This document shows positions 8,208 to 17,356 of a stretch of DNA of 64,000 nt, piece by piece; position 1 is the stretch's first letter, and every line of letters starts with the position of its first letter. The stretch comes from Streptomyces sp. SirexAA-E. Lineage in GTDB: Bacteria > Actinomycetota > Actinomycetes > Streptomycetales > Streptomycetaceae. The notes beneath the pieces were generated by a model. The model saw only the letters and a list, made by a program, of their open reading frames with translations. It had not been told where the DNA came from and did no database searches. Both the position numbers and the translations under genes were made by a program. The stretch spans positions 7,316,001 to 7,380,000 of the forward strand of contig NC_015953.1 in NCBI RefSeq assembly GCF_000177195.2, given 5' to 3'.

Positions 8208-8444
8208 ATGCAGCACATCGACAACGGTGTCCCCGCCGGCTCCCTGCCGGGAGTCGAGTGGGTGAAGAGCCATCACAGCAATCCGAGCGGGAACTGCGTC
8301 GAGATGGCGCTCCTCCCCGGCGGAGACGTGGCCGTACGCAACTCCCGGTACCCAGAGGGCCCGGCGCTCGTGTACACGAGCGCGGAGGTGAGCGCCTTCC
8401 TCGCCGGGGTCAGGGACGGTGACTTCGACCGCATGATCGGCTGA
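8208..8444 (+). CDS. DUF397-domain small regulatory partner
   Basis: This 78-residue protein shows the DUF397 pattern: VEWVKSHHSNPSGNCVEMA, then VAVRNSRYPEGPALVYTSAEVSAFL. DUF397 proteins are the small partners of WhiJ-type XRE regulators in Streptomyces and are thought to bind them. Here the XRE gene follows on the same strand after 88 bp. I prefer the ATG at 8208 to one nine bases earlier because AAGGA lies nine bases before it. Confidence 0.88.
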   Translation: MQHIDNGVPAGSLPGVEWVKSHHSNPSGNCVEMALLPGGDVAVRNSRYPEGPALVYTSAEVSAFLAGVRDGDFDRMIG

Positions 8445-8532
8445 AAGCGGACCGCACGTGCGTGCGTGAGCGCACCTCTCGGCGGCTCCTGATGGCACAC
8501 TGGCGTCCTGACGCCCGCCATCAGGAGCCCGC

Positions 8533-9441
8533 ATGCCCGGCATCGAACCGCTGCAGCCGTCACGGAAGCCCACGCTCGCCCCGGCCACCGGGGCAAGTCC
8601 CACCGCGCTGCGGCTCGTTCTGGGCGCCCAGCTCCGGAGGATGCGTACGGAGGCGGGCATCACACCCGATGTCGCGGCCACCCGCATCCGCTGCTCCACG
8701 GCGAAGATCAGCCGGATGGAGACAGGTCACTCACCGTGCAAGGAACGCGATGCGGCGGACCTGCTCGCGCTCTACGGTGTCACCGAACCGGACCGGACGG
8801 CCGAGTTCATCGACCTGGTGCGCAAGGCGGGGGAGCGCGGCTGGTGGCGTTCGTACGCCGACGTCCTGCCGGACTGGTTCGAGCCCCTCGTAGGTCTGGA
8901 GGAGGCCGCCGCGTCCATCCGGACCTACGAGAGCCACTACATCCCGGGTCTTCTGCAGACGTACGACTACGCCCACGCCGTGGTGCGTTCCGGGCACGCC
9001 CTCGAACCGGAGGAGACCACCCGGCGACGGGTGGAGCTGCGCATGAAGCGCCAGGAGCTGCTGAGCCGCAGCGACGCGCCCAAGCTCTGGGTCCTGCTGG
9101 ACGAAGCGGTCCTGATGCGCCCGACGGGCGGTGCCCGGGTGATGAGTGAGCAGCTCGCCCACCTGCTGGACATGACCGAACTGCCCCACGTGATCGTGCA
9201 GGTGGCACCCTTCGAGGTCACCGCCCACACGTCACCGGGCAACGGCATCACCTATCTGCGGTTCGCGATGAGCCAGCTCCCCGACGTCGCCTACATCGAG
9301 CACCTGACCAACGCCACGTCCGTGAACAAGCAGGAGAGCACGGACGAGTACCGCTGGATCCTCGACTCGCTCAGCGCCCAGTCCCCGAGCCCCGTCGCGA
9401 GCAGGAAGCTGCTGAGACAGGCGCTCGAGCGTTACAGCTGA
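8533..9441 (+). CDS. XRE-family regulator with DUF5753 domain
   Basis: This regulator (302 residues) has an N-terminal HTH (about 30-85: LGAQLRRMRTEAGITPDVAA, then CSTAKISRMETG) and a DUF5753 effector domain from about 105 (RTYESHYIPGLLQTYDYA, then RRRVELRMKRQELLSR). It is the WhiJ-type member of the ATPase/DUF397/XRE trio that controls development or antibiotic genes in streptomycetes. DUF397 binding is thought to relieve repression. The inverted repeat at 8084-8107 is a candidate target. Confidence 0.9.
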   Translation: MPGIEPLQPSRKPTLAPATGASPTALRLVLGAQLRRMRTEAGITPDVAATRIRCSTAKISRMETGHSPCKERDAADLLALYGVTEPDRTAEFIDLVRKAGERGWWRSYADVLPDWFEPLVGLEEAAASIRTYESHYIPGLLQTYDYAHAVVRSGHALEPEETTRRRVELRMKRQELLSRSDAPKLWVLLDEAVLMRPTGGARVMSEQLAHLLDMTELPHVIVQVAPFEVTAHTSPGNGITYLRFAMSQLPDVAYIEHLTNATSVNKQESTDEYRWILDSLSAQSPSPVASRKLLRQALERYS

Positions 9442-9480
9442 GCGCCGGCGCGGGCCGCCCTCACGACGCGCGGGCCTTCT

Positions 9481-10296
9481 TCACCACTTGCGGCCGACGC
9501 CGCCGTACTCGATCCACTCACGGGTGGCCTGCTTCGGCGTCAGGTCCGAGTCCGGCCGCCACGTGGAGACCTCGACCAGGCCGGGCTCCAGCACTTCGAG
9601 CCCTTCCAGGAAGACGTGCACGTCCTCAGGCCGGCGCACCCGCCCCCACTGGTCGTTGGTGCTCTTCGCCATGAAGTCGGTGACGAAGTCACGGGTTTCC
9701 TTGTCCTCGCTGACGAGCTGGCACACGACCAGGAAGCTCCCGGGCGCCAGCCGGTCCGCGACCCGGCGCACCAGCCCGGCGGGATCGTCCTTGTCGGGGA
9801 TGCAGTGCAGCACCGAGACGAACAGCGCCGCCACCGGCTCGTCGAAGTCGATGAGCCGGACCGTCTCCGGGTGCCCGAGGATCCCGTCCGTGTCGCGCAT
9901 GTCGGCCTGGATGACCGCGGTCCTGTCGTTCTCCTCGAGTATCGCCTTGCCGTGCGCCAGGACGATGGGGTCGTTGTCGATGTAGACGACCCGGGCTTCG
10001 GGATCGACGCGCTGGGCGACCTCGTGGACGTTGTCCTGGGTCGGCAGGCCGGATCCGTGGTCGATGAACTGGCGGATCCCGTACTCGGACGCGAGATGGC
10101 GCACGACACGGCGCAGGAACCGGCGGTTGTTCACCGCCAGGACCTTCGTACTCGGCACACGCTCCAGCAGCTGCTCGCTGGCGACTCGGTCGGAGGGGTA
10201 GTTGTCCTTGCCGCCCAGGTAGTAGTCGTACATCCGCGCCACGCTCGGCACGTTCACGTCGATGTTCTTCGGAATGGAGGTGTCCCCGTTGCTCAT
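9481..10296 (-). CDS. SAM-dependent methyltransferase (DUF574/Methyltransf_19 type)
   Basis: A protein of 271 residues that opens with VNVPSVARMYDYYLGGKDNYP, the signature of an actinobacterial methyltransferase family, followed by IDHGSGLPTQDNVHE (SAM loop), VVYIDNDPIVLAHG and AALFVSVLHCIPD. The acceptor substrate is unknown. These genes often sit next to XRE/DUF397 modules, as here, where it converges on the XRE gene with a 39-bp gap. Confidence 0.88.
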   Translation of the reverse strand: MSNGDTSIPKNIDVNVPSVARMYDYYLGGKDNYPSDRVASEQLLERVPSTKVLAVNNRRFLRRVVRHLASEYGIRQFIDHGSGLPTQDNVHEVAQRVDPEARVVYIDNDPIVLAHGKAILEENDRTAVIQADMRDTDGILGHPETVRLIDFDEPVAALFVSVLHCIPDKDDPAGLVRRVADRLAPGSFLVVCQLVSEDKETRDFVTDFMAKSTNDQWGRVRRPEDVHVFLEGLEVLEPGLVEVSTWRPDSDLTPKQATREWIEYGGVGRKW

Positions 10297-10682
10297 CCAG
10301 CCCTCGCCCGTTCAAAGATTCGTAGCCGTGAGGGGCCATGCTAGGGACCTGATCGTGGAGCGGACAGCCCTCCAAGGGGTGAGGCCGGGCCTACGGCGGT
10401 GAATCGGCCACCTCGGCAGGACGGCTGCCGTGGGCCCGACACGGGGCACGCGCGGTTCTGCGTGGACGCCGATGTCCCGGTTCTTCCGGGAAAGGAGCTG
10501 GTCCACGGGGTGGACGGCCGGTGGCGGACCCTCTTCCGGCCGTGCCGGTGCTCAGGGTGGGGAACGACCGCCCGGCAGGCCCCCGTTCAAAGCGGCCGGA
10601 AATCGACTGACATCCGGCGGGAGCCGCCCGTTCCGCGTGGCACACGACCGGCCCGCGGGCCCGGCGCACTATCGTGGGAACC
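10297..10682. other. intergenic region between divergent methyltransferase and hemC-like genes
   Basis: This 386-bp divergent promoter region must hold the start signals of both neighbours. I see no convincing palindrome, RNA gene or conserved short frame in it. Open frames here are of the Arg/Pro-rich kind that random high-GC DNA gives. Confidence 0.5.
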
Positions 10683-11618
10683 ATGTCCGTCCCTGAGCTG
10701 ATCCGCATCGTCTCCCGTGACTCGCCCATGGCACTGGCGCAGGTGGAGCGCGTCCGGAACGAACTGGCGGCCCGGTACCCGGCCCTCCGCACGGAGGTGG
10801 TCCCGGTCAGGACGACCGGCGACACCTGGCTGGGCGACCTCTCCCAGGTCGAGGGCAAGGGGGCCTTCACCAAGGAGGTCGACGCCGCCCTCCTCGCGGG
10901 GGAGGCCGATCTGGCCGTGCACTGCGTCAAGGACATCCCCGCGGACCGGCCGCTGCCTGCCGGTACGACGTTCGCCGCCTTCCTGGAGCGGGACGACATC
11001 CGCGACGCGCTCGTCCACCCGGACGGCCTGACCCTCGACGAACTGCCCCCGGGCTCCCGCATCGGCACCTCTTCCGTCCGCCGGACCGCGCAACTCGCCG
11101 CCTCCCACCCTGAGCTGCGGTGCGTCCCGTTCCGGGGCAACGCCAACCGGCGGCTCGCCAAGCTCGCCGCGGGTGAGGTCGACGCCCTGCTGCTCGCCGT
11201 GTCGGGGCTCCGGCGCATCGGGCGCCCCGACGTCATCAGCGACATCCTCGGCCCCGAGACGATGATCCCGCCCATCGGGGCCGGGGTCCTCGCCCTGCAG
11301 TGCCGCCAAGACGACACCGCCACCATCGACGCCGTCGCCGCCCTCAACCACCCGGCGACCTACCGGGAGATCACGGCCGAGCGCATGTTCCTGCACGTGC
11401 TCCAGGGCCACTGCAACTCCCCGATCGCCGGTTACGCCACGTCGCACCGCAACGGGGACCTCTCGCTGCGCGGCTGCGTGTTCACTCCGGACGGCAAGAC
11501 GGTCCTCAACGCACACGAGTGGGCGGGGCCCCTCGACCCGGCGACCCTCGGCACCTCGGTGGCCGTCACCCTCCTCCGGCAGGGCGCCCGCGAACTGATC
11601 GACGGCATCGCCCACTGA
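10683..11618 (+). CDS. hemC: hydroxymethylbilane synthase (porphobilinogen deaminase), stand-alone copy
   Basis: The protein (311 residues) resembles HemC, which joins four porphobilinogens into the linear tetrapyrrole precursor of haem. Visible active-site features are AVHCVKDIPA (catalytic Asp), RIGTSSVRRTAQL and RGNANRRLAKL (substrate-binding Arg), IGAGVLALQCR, and GHCNSPIAGYA with the cysteine that carries the dipyrromethane cofactor. It lies alone rather than beside hemA, hemB or hemD, so it is probably a second copy. GNANRRL replaces the usual GNVxTRL, a sign of divergence. The ATG at 10683 is preferred to a GTG nine bases earlier. Confidence 0.88.
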   Translation: MSVPELIRIVSRDSPMALAQVERVRNELAARYPALRTEVVPVRTTGDTWLGDLSQVEGKGAFTKEVDAALLAGEADLAVHCVKDIPADRPLPAGTTFAAFLERDDIRDALVHPDGLTLDELPPGSRIGTSSVRRTAQLAASHPELRCVPFRGNANRRLAKLAAGEVDALLLAVSGLRRIGRPDVISDILGPETMIPPIGAGVLALQCRQDDTATIDAVAALNHPATYREITAERMFLHVLQGHCNSPIAGYATSHRNGDLSLRGCVFTPDGKTVLNAHEWAGPLDPATLGTSVAVTLLRQGARELIDGIAH

Positions 11619-12034
11619 ACGGGCGGGCACCGGGCGCGGGAACGCTCCTTGTGGGATCAAGGGCACGGTGCGCGTCCGGGGTGGAGACGTCCCCGCCGCC
11701 GGTGTCACGCCCGCCGCCCTGCCTCCCGGGCCACGCGCTCCAGCCGGGCACGGTACGCCGCCCACCACGCCGAGTCACCCGGCGGCCTACCGTCGTTGCC
11801 CCTGTTCATCCCCACGGTCCGTCCCTGAGCTCCCGGAGGATGTCGGCATGGACGGCGTGCCGCCACCCTCGTAGCGATGACTCCGAGGTCACGGCCCTCC
11901 GCCTGCGTGGCGGATCACCTCGCCGACCGCGGAAGCGCCGAGGCGGGCAGGCGGCGAGCGGCACCGCCGCCACCCGGGCTGCTCCGGCACGCCGGACCGG
12001 CCTGACACGGCACCGGCGGGTTACGGTCGACCGC
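11619..12034. other. intergenic region before the MFS transporter
   Basis: Between two same-strand genes lie 416 bp without a convincing frame, strong hairpin or operator. The MFS promoter is presumably in the distal half. Confidence 0.45.
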
Positions 12035-13231
12035 ATGAACGGTGACCGCGATCGCCGAGGGTGGCTCCCCAGTTGTCTCGCCGGAGCGGTCTTCGCCGTG
12101 TGCATGGCCGGAACCACCCTGCCGACCCCCCTCTACGGCCTCTACCAGGACGCGTTCGGCTTCTCCGAACTCATGGTGACCGTCGTGTACGCCGTGTACG
12201 CCTTCGGCGTCATCGGTGTGCTGCTGCTGGCCGGCAACGCCTCCGACGCCGTGGGCCGGCGCCCCGTGCTCCTGTGGGGCCTCGGATGCGCGGCGCTGAG
12301 TGCCATCTGTTTCCTGTGCGCCACCTCGCTGGGCTGGCTGTACGCGGGCCGACTGCTGTCGGGCCTGTCCGCCGGACTGTTCACCGGGGCGGCCACCGCG
12401 TACGTCATGGAGCTGGCACCCGGCAAGGGGTCGTCCCGGGCCTCACTCGTCGCGACAGCCGCCAACATGGGCGGCCTGGGCTGCGGTCCGCTGCTCGCAG
12501 GCATCCTCGCGCAGTACGCCCCCTGGCCGCTGTACCTGCCCTTCGCCGTGCACCTCGCCCTCCTGGCCGGTTCCGCCGTCGTCCTGCTGGGCCTGCGGGA
12601 GACGGTCCGGGAGCGGAGGCCCCTGAAGACCGTCCGACCGCAGCGGCCCGCGCTGCCACCCGAGGTACGTGCGGTGTTCCGCCCCGCCGCCCTCGCCTCG
12701 TTCGTAGGGTTCGCCCTGTTCGGCGTGTTCACCTCGGTCAGCCCCACGTTCCTGACGGAGTCCCTGGACGTGGGGGACCACGCCGTGAGCGGGCTGGTCG
12801 TCGCGCTCGCCTTCTTCGCCTCCATCGCCGGGCAGTCGGCGGTCGGCCGGTTCGGCGTGCGACACTCGCTGCCGCTGGGCTGCGTCTGCCTGCTGGCCGG
12901 GCTGGCGCTGCTCGCGGGGGCACTGGGGTGGGAACAGCTGTGGCTGGTCGTGCTGAGCGCGGTCGTCGGCGGTACGGGCCAAGGGCTGGCGTTCCGCGGG
13001 GCGCTGTCCGCGGTGGCGGCGGCGTCCCCCGCGGACCGGCGTGCGGCGGTCATCTCCACACTGTTCGTCGTGGCGTACGTCGGCATCTCCCTGCCCGTCA
13101 TCGGTGTCGGAGTCCTCTCCGGCCCGATGGGTCTCGAAGGCGCCGGACTGGTGTTCATCGCCTGCATGGCCGCCCTGGTGACCTCCGCCGCCGTCTACCT
13201 GCTCCGGCGTCCCGCGAGCACGGACACGTGA
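12035..13231 (+). CDS. MFS transporter, drug-efflux-like
   Basis: An integral membrane protein of 398 residues with twelve predicted hydrophobic segments. The loop between helices 2 and 3 reads GNASDAVGRRPVLLWG, the MFS motif A equivalent, and GTTLPTPLYGLYQ in the first helix region is typical of actinobacterial efflux members. Substrate unknown. The start is set at the ATG in MNGDRDRRGWLPSCLAG because the upstream frame overlaps hemC and is not hydrophobic. No regulator gene is adjacent. Confidence 0.88.
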   Translation: MNGDRDRRGWLPSCLAGAVFAVCMAGTTLPTPLYGLYQDAFGFSELMVTVVYAVYAFGVIGVLLLAGNASDAVGRRPVLLWGLGCAALSAICFLCATSLGWLYAGRLLSGLSAGLFTGAATAYVMELAPGKGSSRASLVATAANMGGLGCGPLLAGILAQYAPWPLYLPFAVHLALLAGSAVVLLGLRETVRERRPLKTVRPQRPALPPEVRAVFRPAALASFVGFALFGVFTSVSPTFLTESLDVGDHAVSGLVVALAFFASIAGQSAVGRFGVRHSLPLGCVCLLAGLALLAGALGWEQLWLVVLSAVVGGTGQGLAFRGALSAVAAASPADRRAAVISTLFVVAYVGISLPVIGVGVLSGPMGLEGAGLVFIACMAALVTSAAVYLLRRPASTDT

Positions 13232-13235
13232 GCGT

Positions 13236-13267
13236 GGCCGGGCGCGCCCGTACAGGCGCGCCCGGCC
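13236..13267. terminator. bidirectional terminator between convergent genes
   Basis: A perfect 13-bp inverted repeat (13236-13248 with 13255-13267) with a 6-base loop sits in the 52-bp gap between the MFS gene and the SMP-30-like gene, which converge. It probably serves both. Confidence 0.8.
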
Positions 13268-13283
13268 GTCGGTGGGACGCCCG

Positions 13284-15026
13284 TCAGCGGGGCCCGGAGG
13301 GGATGACCCGCAGCACCGTCCCCTCGCCGTTGCCCGAGAGGACGAGAGAACCGTCCGGTGCGGCGGCGATTCCCGCGAACCGGCGGGCCAGTCCGGGCAG
13401 ACCGTGCGTGAACAGTTCGGCCTCCTCCTCCGGCAGACCGGCCCCGAGTCCGGGAGGCGCCCCGACCGGGAGATCCTCGGCCTCGGTCCAGCTCGCCGAC
13501 GTGTGCGGGGAGAGCGCGCGCAGCCTGCGTCGCCCCGTCTCCACCACGTACAGCACGTCCCCGAGGACCGCCAGGCCCTGCGGCGCGTCGAGTCCGTCGG
13601 CGATCACGGTCGTCGTCCCGTCCGCCTCGACCCGGAGCACCGTGCCCGCCCGCTCGTCACTGACGTAGACCCGGCCCTCCGCGTCGAGGGCCACGTCCAC
13701 CGGGCGGTCGAGACTCTCGGCGAGCACGGTGACCGTGTCGTCCTTCCCGACGGCCAGGACACGGCCGCCCCCCGTCTCGGCGACGACGAGCGATCCGGCC
13801 GGATCCACCGTGACACCCATGGGCCGACTCAGCCCGCTCACCCGCGTGCGCAGGCTCCTGGGCCCCGGGTCGTAGGTGCGGACGTCCCCGAACTGCGAGG
13901 TGAGGTGCAGGACCTCGCCGTCCGCCACGATGCCGTGGACGAAGGGCGCCAGGAGATGGCTCGTCACCTCTTCCTGCCCGGAGACCTCGCCACGGTCCTC
14001 CACCGGTGCGCTCGCGTGCGCGGCCGGGGCGGACACCGGCGGGCCGGCGACGCGGTAGTGGTCGGCCGCGTACACCGTGCCGCCGAGGTCGACCGTGATC
14101 CCGTACGGGCCGTCGAACCCGCGGGGCAGGATCGACCGGGTCCGTCCGTCCGGACTCATCTCGGTGATGCCGCCACTGGCGTAGCTGGAGACGAACATCC
14201 GGTTCTCCGCGTCGAACGCGGCGTTGTCCAGCCCGACCACACCGCTGACGACCTGGGTACGGGAACCCGAGCCGTGCAGATCCACACGGGTCACGATGCC
14301 CTCCGGGCCCATGGACAGCACATGCAGCACACCGCCCCGGTCGAAGCGGACCGCGACCGGCCGGTCCACCCGGTCAGCGACCATCTCGGGCACCCCGCCG
14401 TCCGGCGGGATGCGCCAGACCTGACCGGTGACCATGTGCGGGTAGTACAGATAGCCGTCCGGGCCCCGCTGCATCGCGTTGCCCAGGGCGAGTCCCTCGG
14501 TGAGGACGACCGGTGCACCGCCGTCCGGGAAGAGTTCCAGCAGCCTGCCGTCGGCCTTCATCTCGTTGACGAACAGCCGGTCGCCGATACAGGTGATGCC
14601 GTTGGGGTTCTTCAGCCCGTCGCACACCAGTGAGTACGCGCCCTGGGGGCTGCGCCGCCAGACGCGTCCCGGGACCAGATCGGCGATGTACATCGAACCG
14701 TCCGCGCCGAACGCCAGGTCGTCCGGTGACCGGACCGGCCCGTCCGAGGCCACGACCACGTCGAGGTCGCCCCCGGCCAGATCGACCGCGCTGATCCGTC
14801 CGCCCAGGAACTCCGCGACGTACAGCCGCCCGTCCGGACCGAACGCGATGCCGTTGGACCCCCAGAGAGGGTTGGCCGGATTGAGCCGCTCGACCGCCCG
14901 GCGGTCGGCCGGGACACCGGGCAGGCGCTCCTTCGAGGGGCCGGGACCGGACAGGTGCCCGGTACCGTCGTCGTACCTGCTGGGGTACGTGGCCGCCTGC
15001 CCGATCGCCTCGCCGAGCCCGCTCAC
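13284..15026 (-). CDS. SMP-30/gluconolactonase-like beta-propeller protein
   Basis: This protein of 580 residues consists of repeated propeller blades, for example GIAFGPDGRLYVAEFLGG, DLAFGADGSMYIADLVPG, GITVDLGGTVYAADH, GVTVDPAGSLVVAETGG and DVALDAEGRVYVSDERAG, so it probably forms two six-bladed halves. SMP-30 members are metal-dependent lactonases. It has no signal peptide. Its GTG start overlaps the stop of the BVMO gene (GTGA), so the two are translationally coupled. I infer that it opens the lactone the monooxygenase makes. A Vgb-like or NHL binding role is the alternative, since metal-ligand residues cannot be assigned by eye. Confidence 0.75.
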   Translation of the reverse strand: MSGLGEAIGQAATYPSRYDDGTGHLSGPGPSKERLPGVPADRRAVERLNPANPLWGSNGIAFGPDGRLYVAEFLGGRISAVDLAGGDLDVVVASDGPVRSPDDLAFGADGSMYIADLVPGRVWRRSPQGAYSLVCDGLKNPNGITCIGDRLFVNEMKADGRLLELFPDGGAPVVLTEGLALGNAMQRGPDGYLYYPHMVTGQVWRIPPDGGVPEMVADRVDRPVAVRFDRGGVLHVLSMGPEGIVTRVDLHGSGSRTQVVSGVVGLDNAAFDAENRMFVSSYASGGITEMSPDGRTRSILPRGFDGPYGITVDLGGTVYAADHYRVAGPPVSAPAAHASAPVEDRGEVSGQEEVTSHLLAPFVHGIVADGEVLHLTSQFGDVRTYDPGPRSLRTRVSGLSRPMGVTVDPAGSLVVAETGGGRVLAVGKDDTVTVLAESLDRPVDVALDAEGRVYVSDERAGTVLRVEADGTTTVIADGLDAPQGLAVLGDVLYVVETGRRRLRALSPHTSASWTEAEDLPVGAPPGLGAGLPEEEAELFTHGLPGLARRFAGIAAAPDGSLVLSGNGEGTVLRVIPSGPR

Positions 15027-16867
15027 TCCGACTCCGCCTGGACCAGGACGTCGTCCAGGCCCTTGCCCGCGCGCCAGTTCCTCAGCAGTTCGTGGAAGGC
15101 CACGGGGCCGTCGCCGAACGACTCGCTGCGAGCCCGGGGCTTGCCCTCGTTGTTGTAGTAACCCGGGGTGCACTCCGCGTGGAACGTGTGCAGGCTCGCC
15201 GCCTTACGGCGGATGGTCGCCACCCACTCCTCCTGCGCCTCGGTCGTCGGCTCGATCCACCGGGCGTTGCGCTCGTGCGACCGGGCGACGACCTCGGCGA
15301 CGTGTGTGGCCTGCTCGTCCAGGATGTGCACGTAGTTGACGGAGCTGGCGTTCTGCAGCGGTCCGAGCTGGAAGAAGTTCGGGAAGCCGTGGCTGTAGAA
15401 CCCGTGCAGCGTTTTCGGGCCGCCGCTCCAGGACTCCAGCAGGGAGACACCGCCCCGGCCGTACACCGGGAGTTTCCCGGCCAGCACACCGGAGACGCCG
15501 ACCTCGAACCCGGTGGCGAAGATGATGCAGTCGACCTCGTACTCCACTCCGCCCACCACGACGGCGTTGTGCGTGATGCGTTCGACGCCGTGGCTGTCCG
15601 CGGTGTCGACGAGGGTCACGTCGGGCCTGTTGAAGGTCTGCAGATAGGTGTCGCTGAAGGTGGGCCGCTTGCACATGTAGCGGTACCAGGGCTTGAGCTT
15701 CTCGGCGGTCGCGGGGTCCTCCACCAAGGTGTCCACGCGGGAGCGGATCTCGTTCATCTTCTGGAAGTCGGCCAGCTCGTAGGCGCGTTCCCGCTCCTCG
15801 GCGGGGACGTCGGCGTAGCTGTTGGTGGGGATGAGCTTCTCCTGGAGGCGGGCCGTGCTCGTCCAGGCGTCGTCCACCAGGTCCTCGTCGACGGTGCCGC
15901 CGGTGACGACCTTCAGGAAGTTGTCCATCCGGCGGCGCTGCCAGCCCGGCTTCAGGGACGCCGCCCACTCGGGGTCGGTGGGGCGGTTGGCGCGTACGTC
16001 CACGGACGAGGGGGTGCGCTGGAACACGTACAGGTGCTGGGCGTCTGCGCCGAGGTGCGGGACGACCTGGATGGCGGTCGCGCCGGTGCCGATGAGCGCC
16101 ACACGCTTGTCCGCCAGTCCGGTGAGGCCGCCGTTCTGGTCGCCGCCGGTGTAGTCGTAGTCCCACCGGCTGGTGTGGAAGGTGTGGCCCTTGAAGCTCT
16201 CGATGCCCGGAATGCCCGGCAGCTTCGCCTGGCTGAGCGTCCCGCTGGAGATCACCACGTAGCGTGCCCGTATGCGGTCCCCCCGGTCGGTGCTCACCGT
16301 CCACTGATTCGCGGCGTCGTCCCAGCGCAGTTCGGTGGCCTCGGTCTGGAAGCAGGCGTCGCGGTACAGGCCGAAGTGCTCCGCGACGGCCCGGGCGTGC
16401 TCGCGGATCTCCTCGCCCGGGGCGTACTTCCACTTCGGGACGTAACCGACCTCCTCCAGCAGGGGCATGTAGGTGTAGGAATCGATGTCGCAGTGGATGC
16501 CCGGGTAGCGGTTCCAGTACCAGGTCCCGCCGAAGTCCCCGCCCTTCTCGATCACCCGGACCGACTCGACGCCGGCCTGGCGCAGTCGGGCCCCGGCGAG
16601 GAGCCCCCCGAACCCGCCTCCGATGATGACCGCGTCGACCCGGTCGTGCAGGGGCTCCCGGGTGAAGTCCGCGTCGGCGTGGGGGTCGGCGTCGTAGTAG
16701 CCGAACTCACCGCTGGCGGACAGGTACTGGGCGCTGCCGTCGGGCCGGATCCTGCGGTCGCGTTCGATGCGGTACTTCGTTCGGACGGCGTCGAGGTCGA
16801 AGCCGAGGTCCGGCGTGTCCGGACCGGTGGGGGTGGGGGAGGTGGGGGAGGTGCGGGGGGCGGGCAT
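15023..16867 (-). CDS. flavin-dependent Baeyer-Villiger monooxygenase, CPDMO-like
   Basis: A class B FAD/NADPH monooxygenase (614 residues). IIGGGFGGLLAGARLRQAG is the FAD Rossmann motif, GDFGGTWYWNRYPGIHCD the conserved loop, FKGHTFHTSRWD the FxGxxxHxxxW(P/D) fingerprint of Baeyer-Villiger enzymes, and VALIGTGATAIQ the NADPH Rossmann motif. The N-terminal extension (RTKYRIERDRRIRPDG) and the C-terminal ECTPGYYNNEGKP are as I recall in cyclopentadecanone monooxygenase, suggesting large cyclic ketones as substrates. Start at the ATG with an AGAGGAA site; the longer frame from 17053 is rejected because its first 62 codons are low-complexity. It heads an operon with the SMP-30-like gene. Confidence 0.88.
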   Translation of the reverse strand: MPAPRTSPTSPTPTGPDTPDLGFDLDAVRTKYRIERDRRIRPDGSAQYLSASGEFGYYDADPHADADFTREPLHDRVDAVIIGGGFGGLLAGARLRQAGVESVRVIEKGGDFGGTWYWNRYPGIHCDIDSYTYMPLLEEVGYVPKWKYAPGEEIREHARAVAEHFGLYRDACFQTEATELRWDDAANQWTVSTDRGDRIRARYVVISSGTLSQAKLPGIPGIESFKGHTFHTSRWDYDYTGGDQNGGLTGLADKRVALIGTGATAIQVVPHLGADAQHLYVFQRTPSSVDVRANRPTDPEWAASLKPGWQRRRMDNFLKVVTGGTVDEDLVDDAWTSTARLQEKLIPTNSYADVPAEERERAYELADFQKMNEIRSRVDTLVEDPATAEKLKPWYRYMCKRPTFSDTYLQTFNRPDVTLVDTADSHGVERITHNAVVVGGVEYEVDCIIFATGFEVGVSGVLAGKLPVYGRGGVSLLESWSGGPKTLHGFYSHGFPNFFQLGPLQNASSVNYVHILDEQATHVAEVVARSHERNARWIEPTTEAQEEWVATIRRKAASLHTFHAECTPGYYNNEGKPRARSESFGDGPVAFHELLRNWRAGKGLDDVLVQAESE

Positions 16868-17356
16868 ACGTGGCCTCGTTCCTCTCGGGAGTGGGGTGGG
16901 GTGGGCGGTTGTCCGGCCGGATGCCGGTTCCTGCCGGTGGGACGGGCGGTCGCCGGGAGGGCGGCCGCGTCGCACGGAACCGGTACGGGCGCGCCGGGTC
17001 GTTGCCCCGCTGTCGGTGACGGGGTGCTGGACGGCGCGAGGGGGGACGGACAACTCCCCTCGCGTCTGCGGCTTTCGCGGTGTCCCTGGGCGCGCTTTCG
17101 TGCAGGCTACACATCATGTGGTGCATGCATATTGTGGCGGAGGGGGAGATATGGAGGAGGTGTCGTGAAACGACCGGCGTGCGGATCGGGGTAAGGGTGC
17201 GGCCGGGGGGTGCGGGCCTAGGGGTCGCGCGGCTCCCGCGCTCGTACCTCTGCCGGTGCGCGGGAGTTCCGGCGGAGGCGCGGGGCCGGAAGGTTGGCTG
17301 GAAGTGGCGCCCAGGGGATTCGGCGGGTGGGGTGGATCAATCTGCGAGCCGGGGTC
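16868..17356. promoter_or_regulatory. leader region of the BVMO operon with operator-like palindromes
   Basis: This 489-bp gap between the SDR stop and the BVMO start holds no gene. About 245-260 bp upstream of the BVMO start is an unusually AT-rich patch with two palindromes, CACATCATGTG (17110-17120) and TGCATGCA (17122-17129). These are candidate operators or promoter elements for the BVMO operon, possibly for the nearby TetR regulator. Confidence 0.4.

Noticed and set aside
15092..17194. Plus-strand open frame of 700 codons
   Set aside because: It mirrors the BVMO gene, whose FAD and NADPH motifs are unmistakable on the minus strand.
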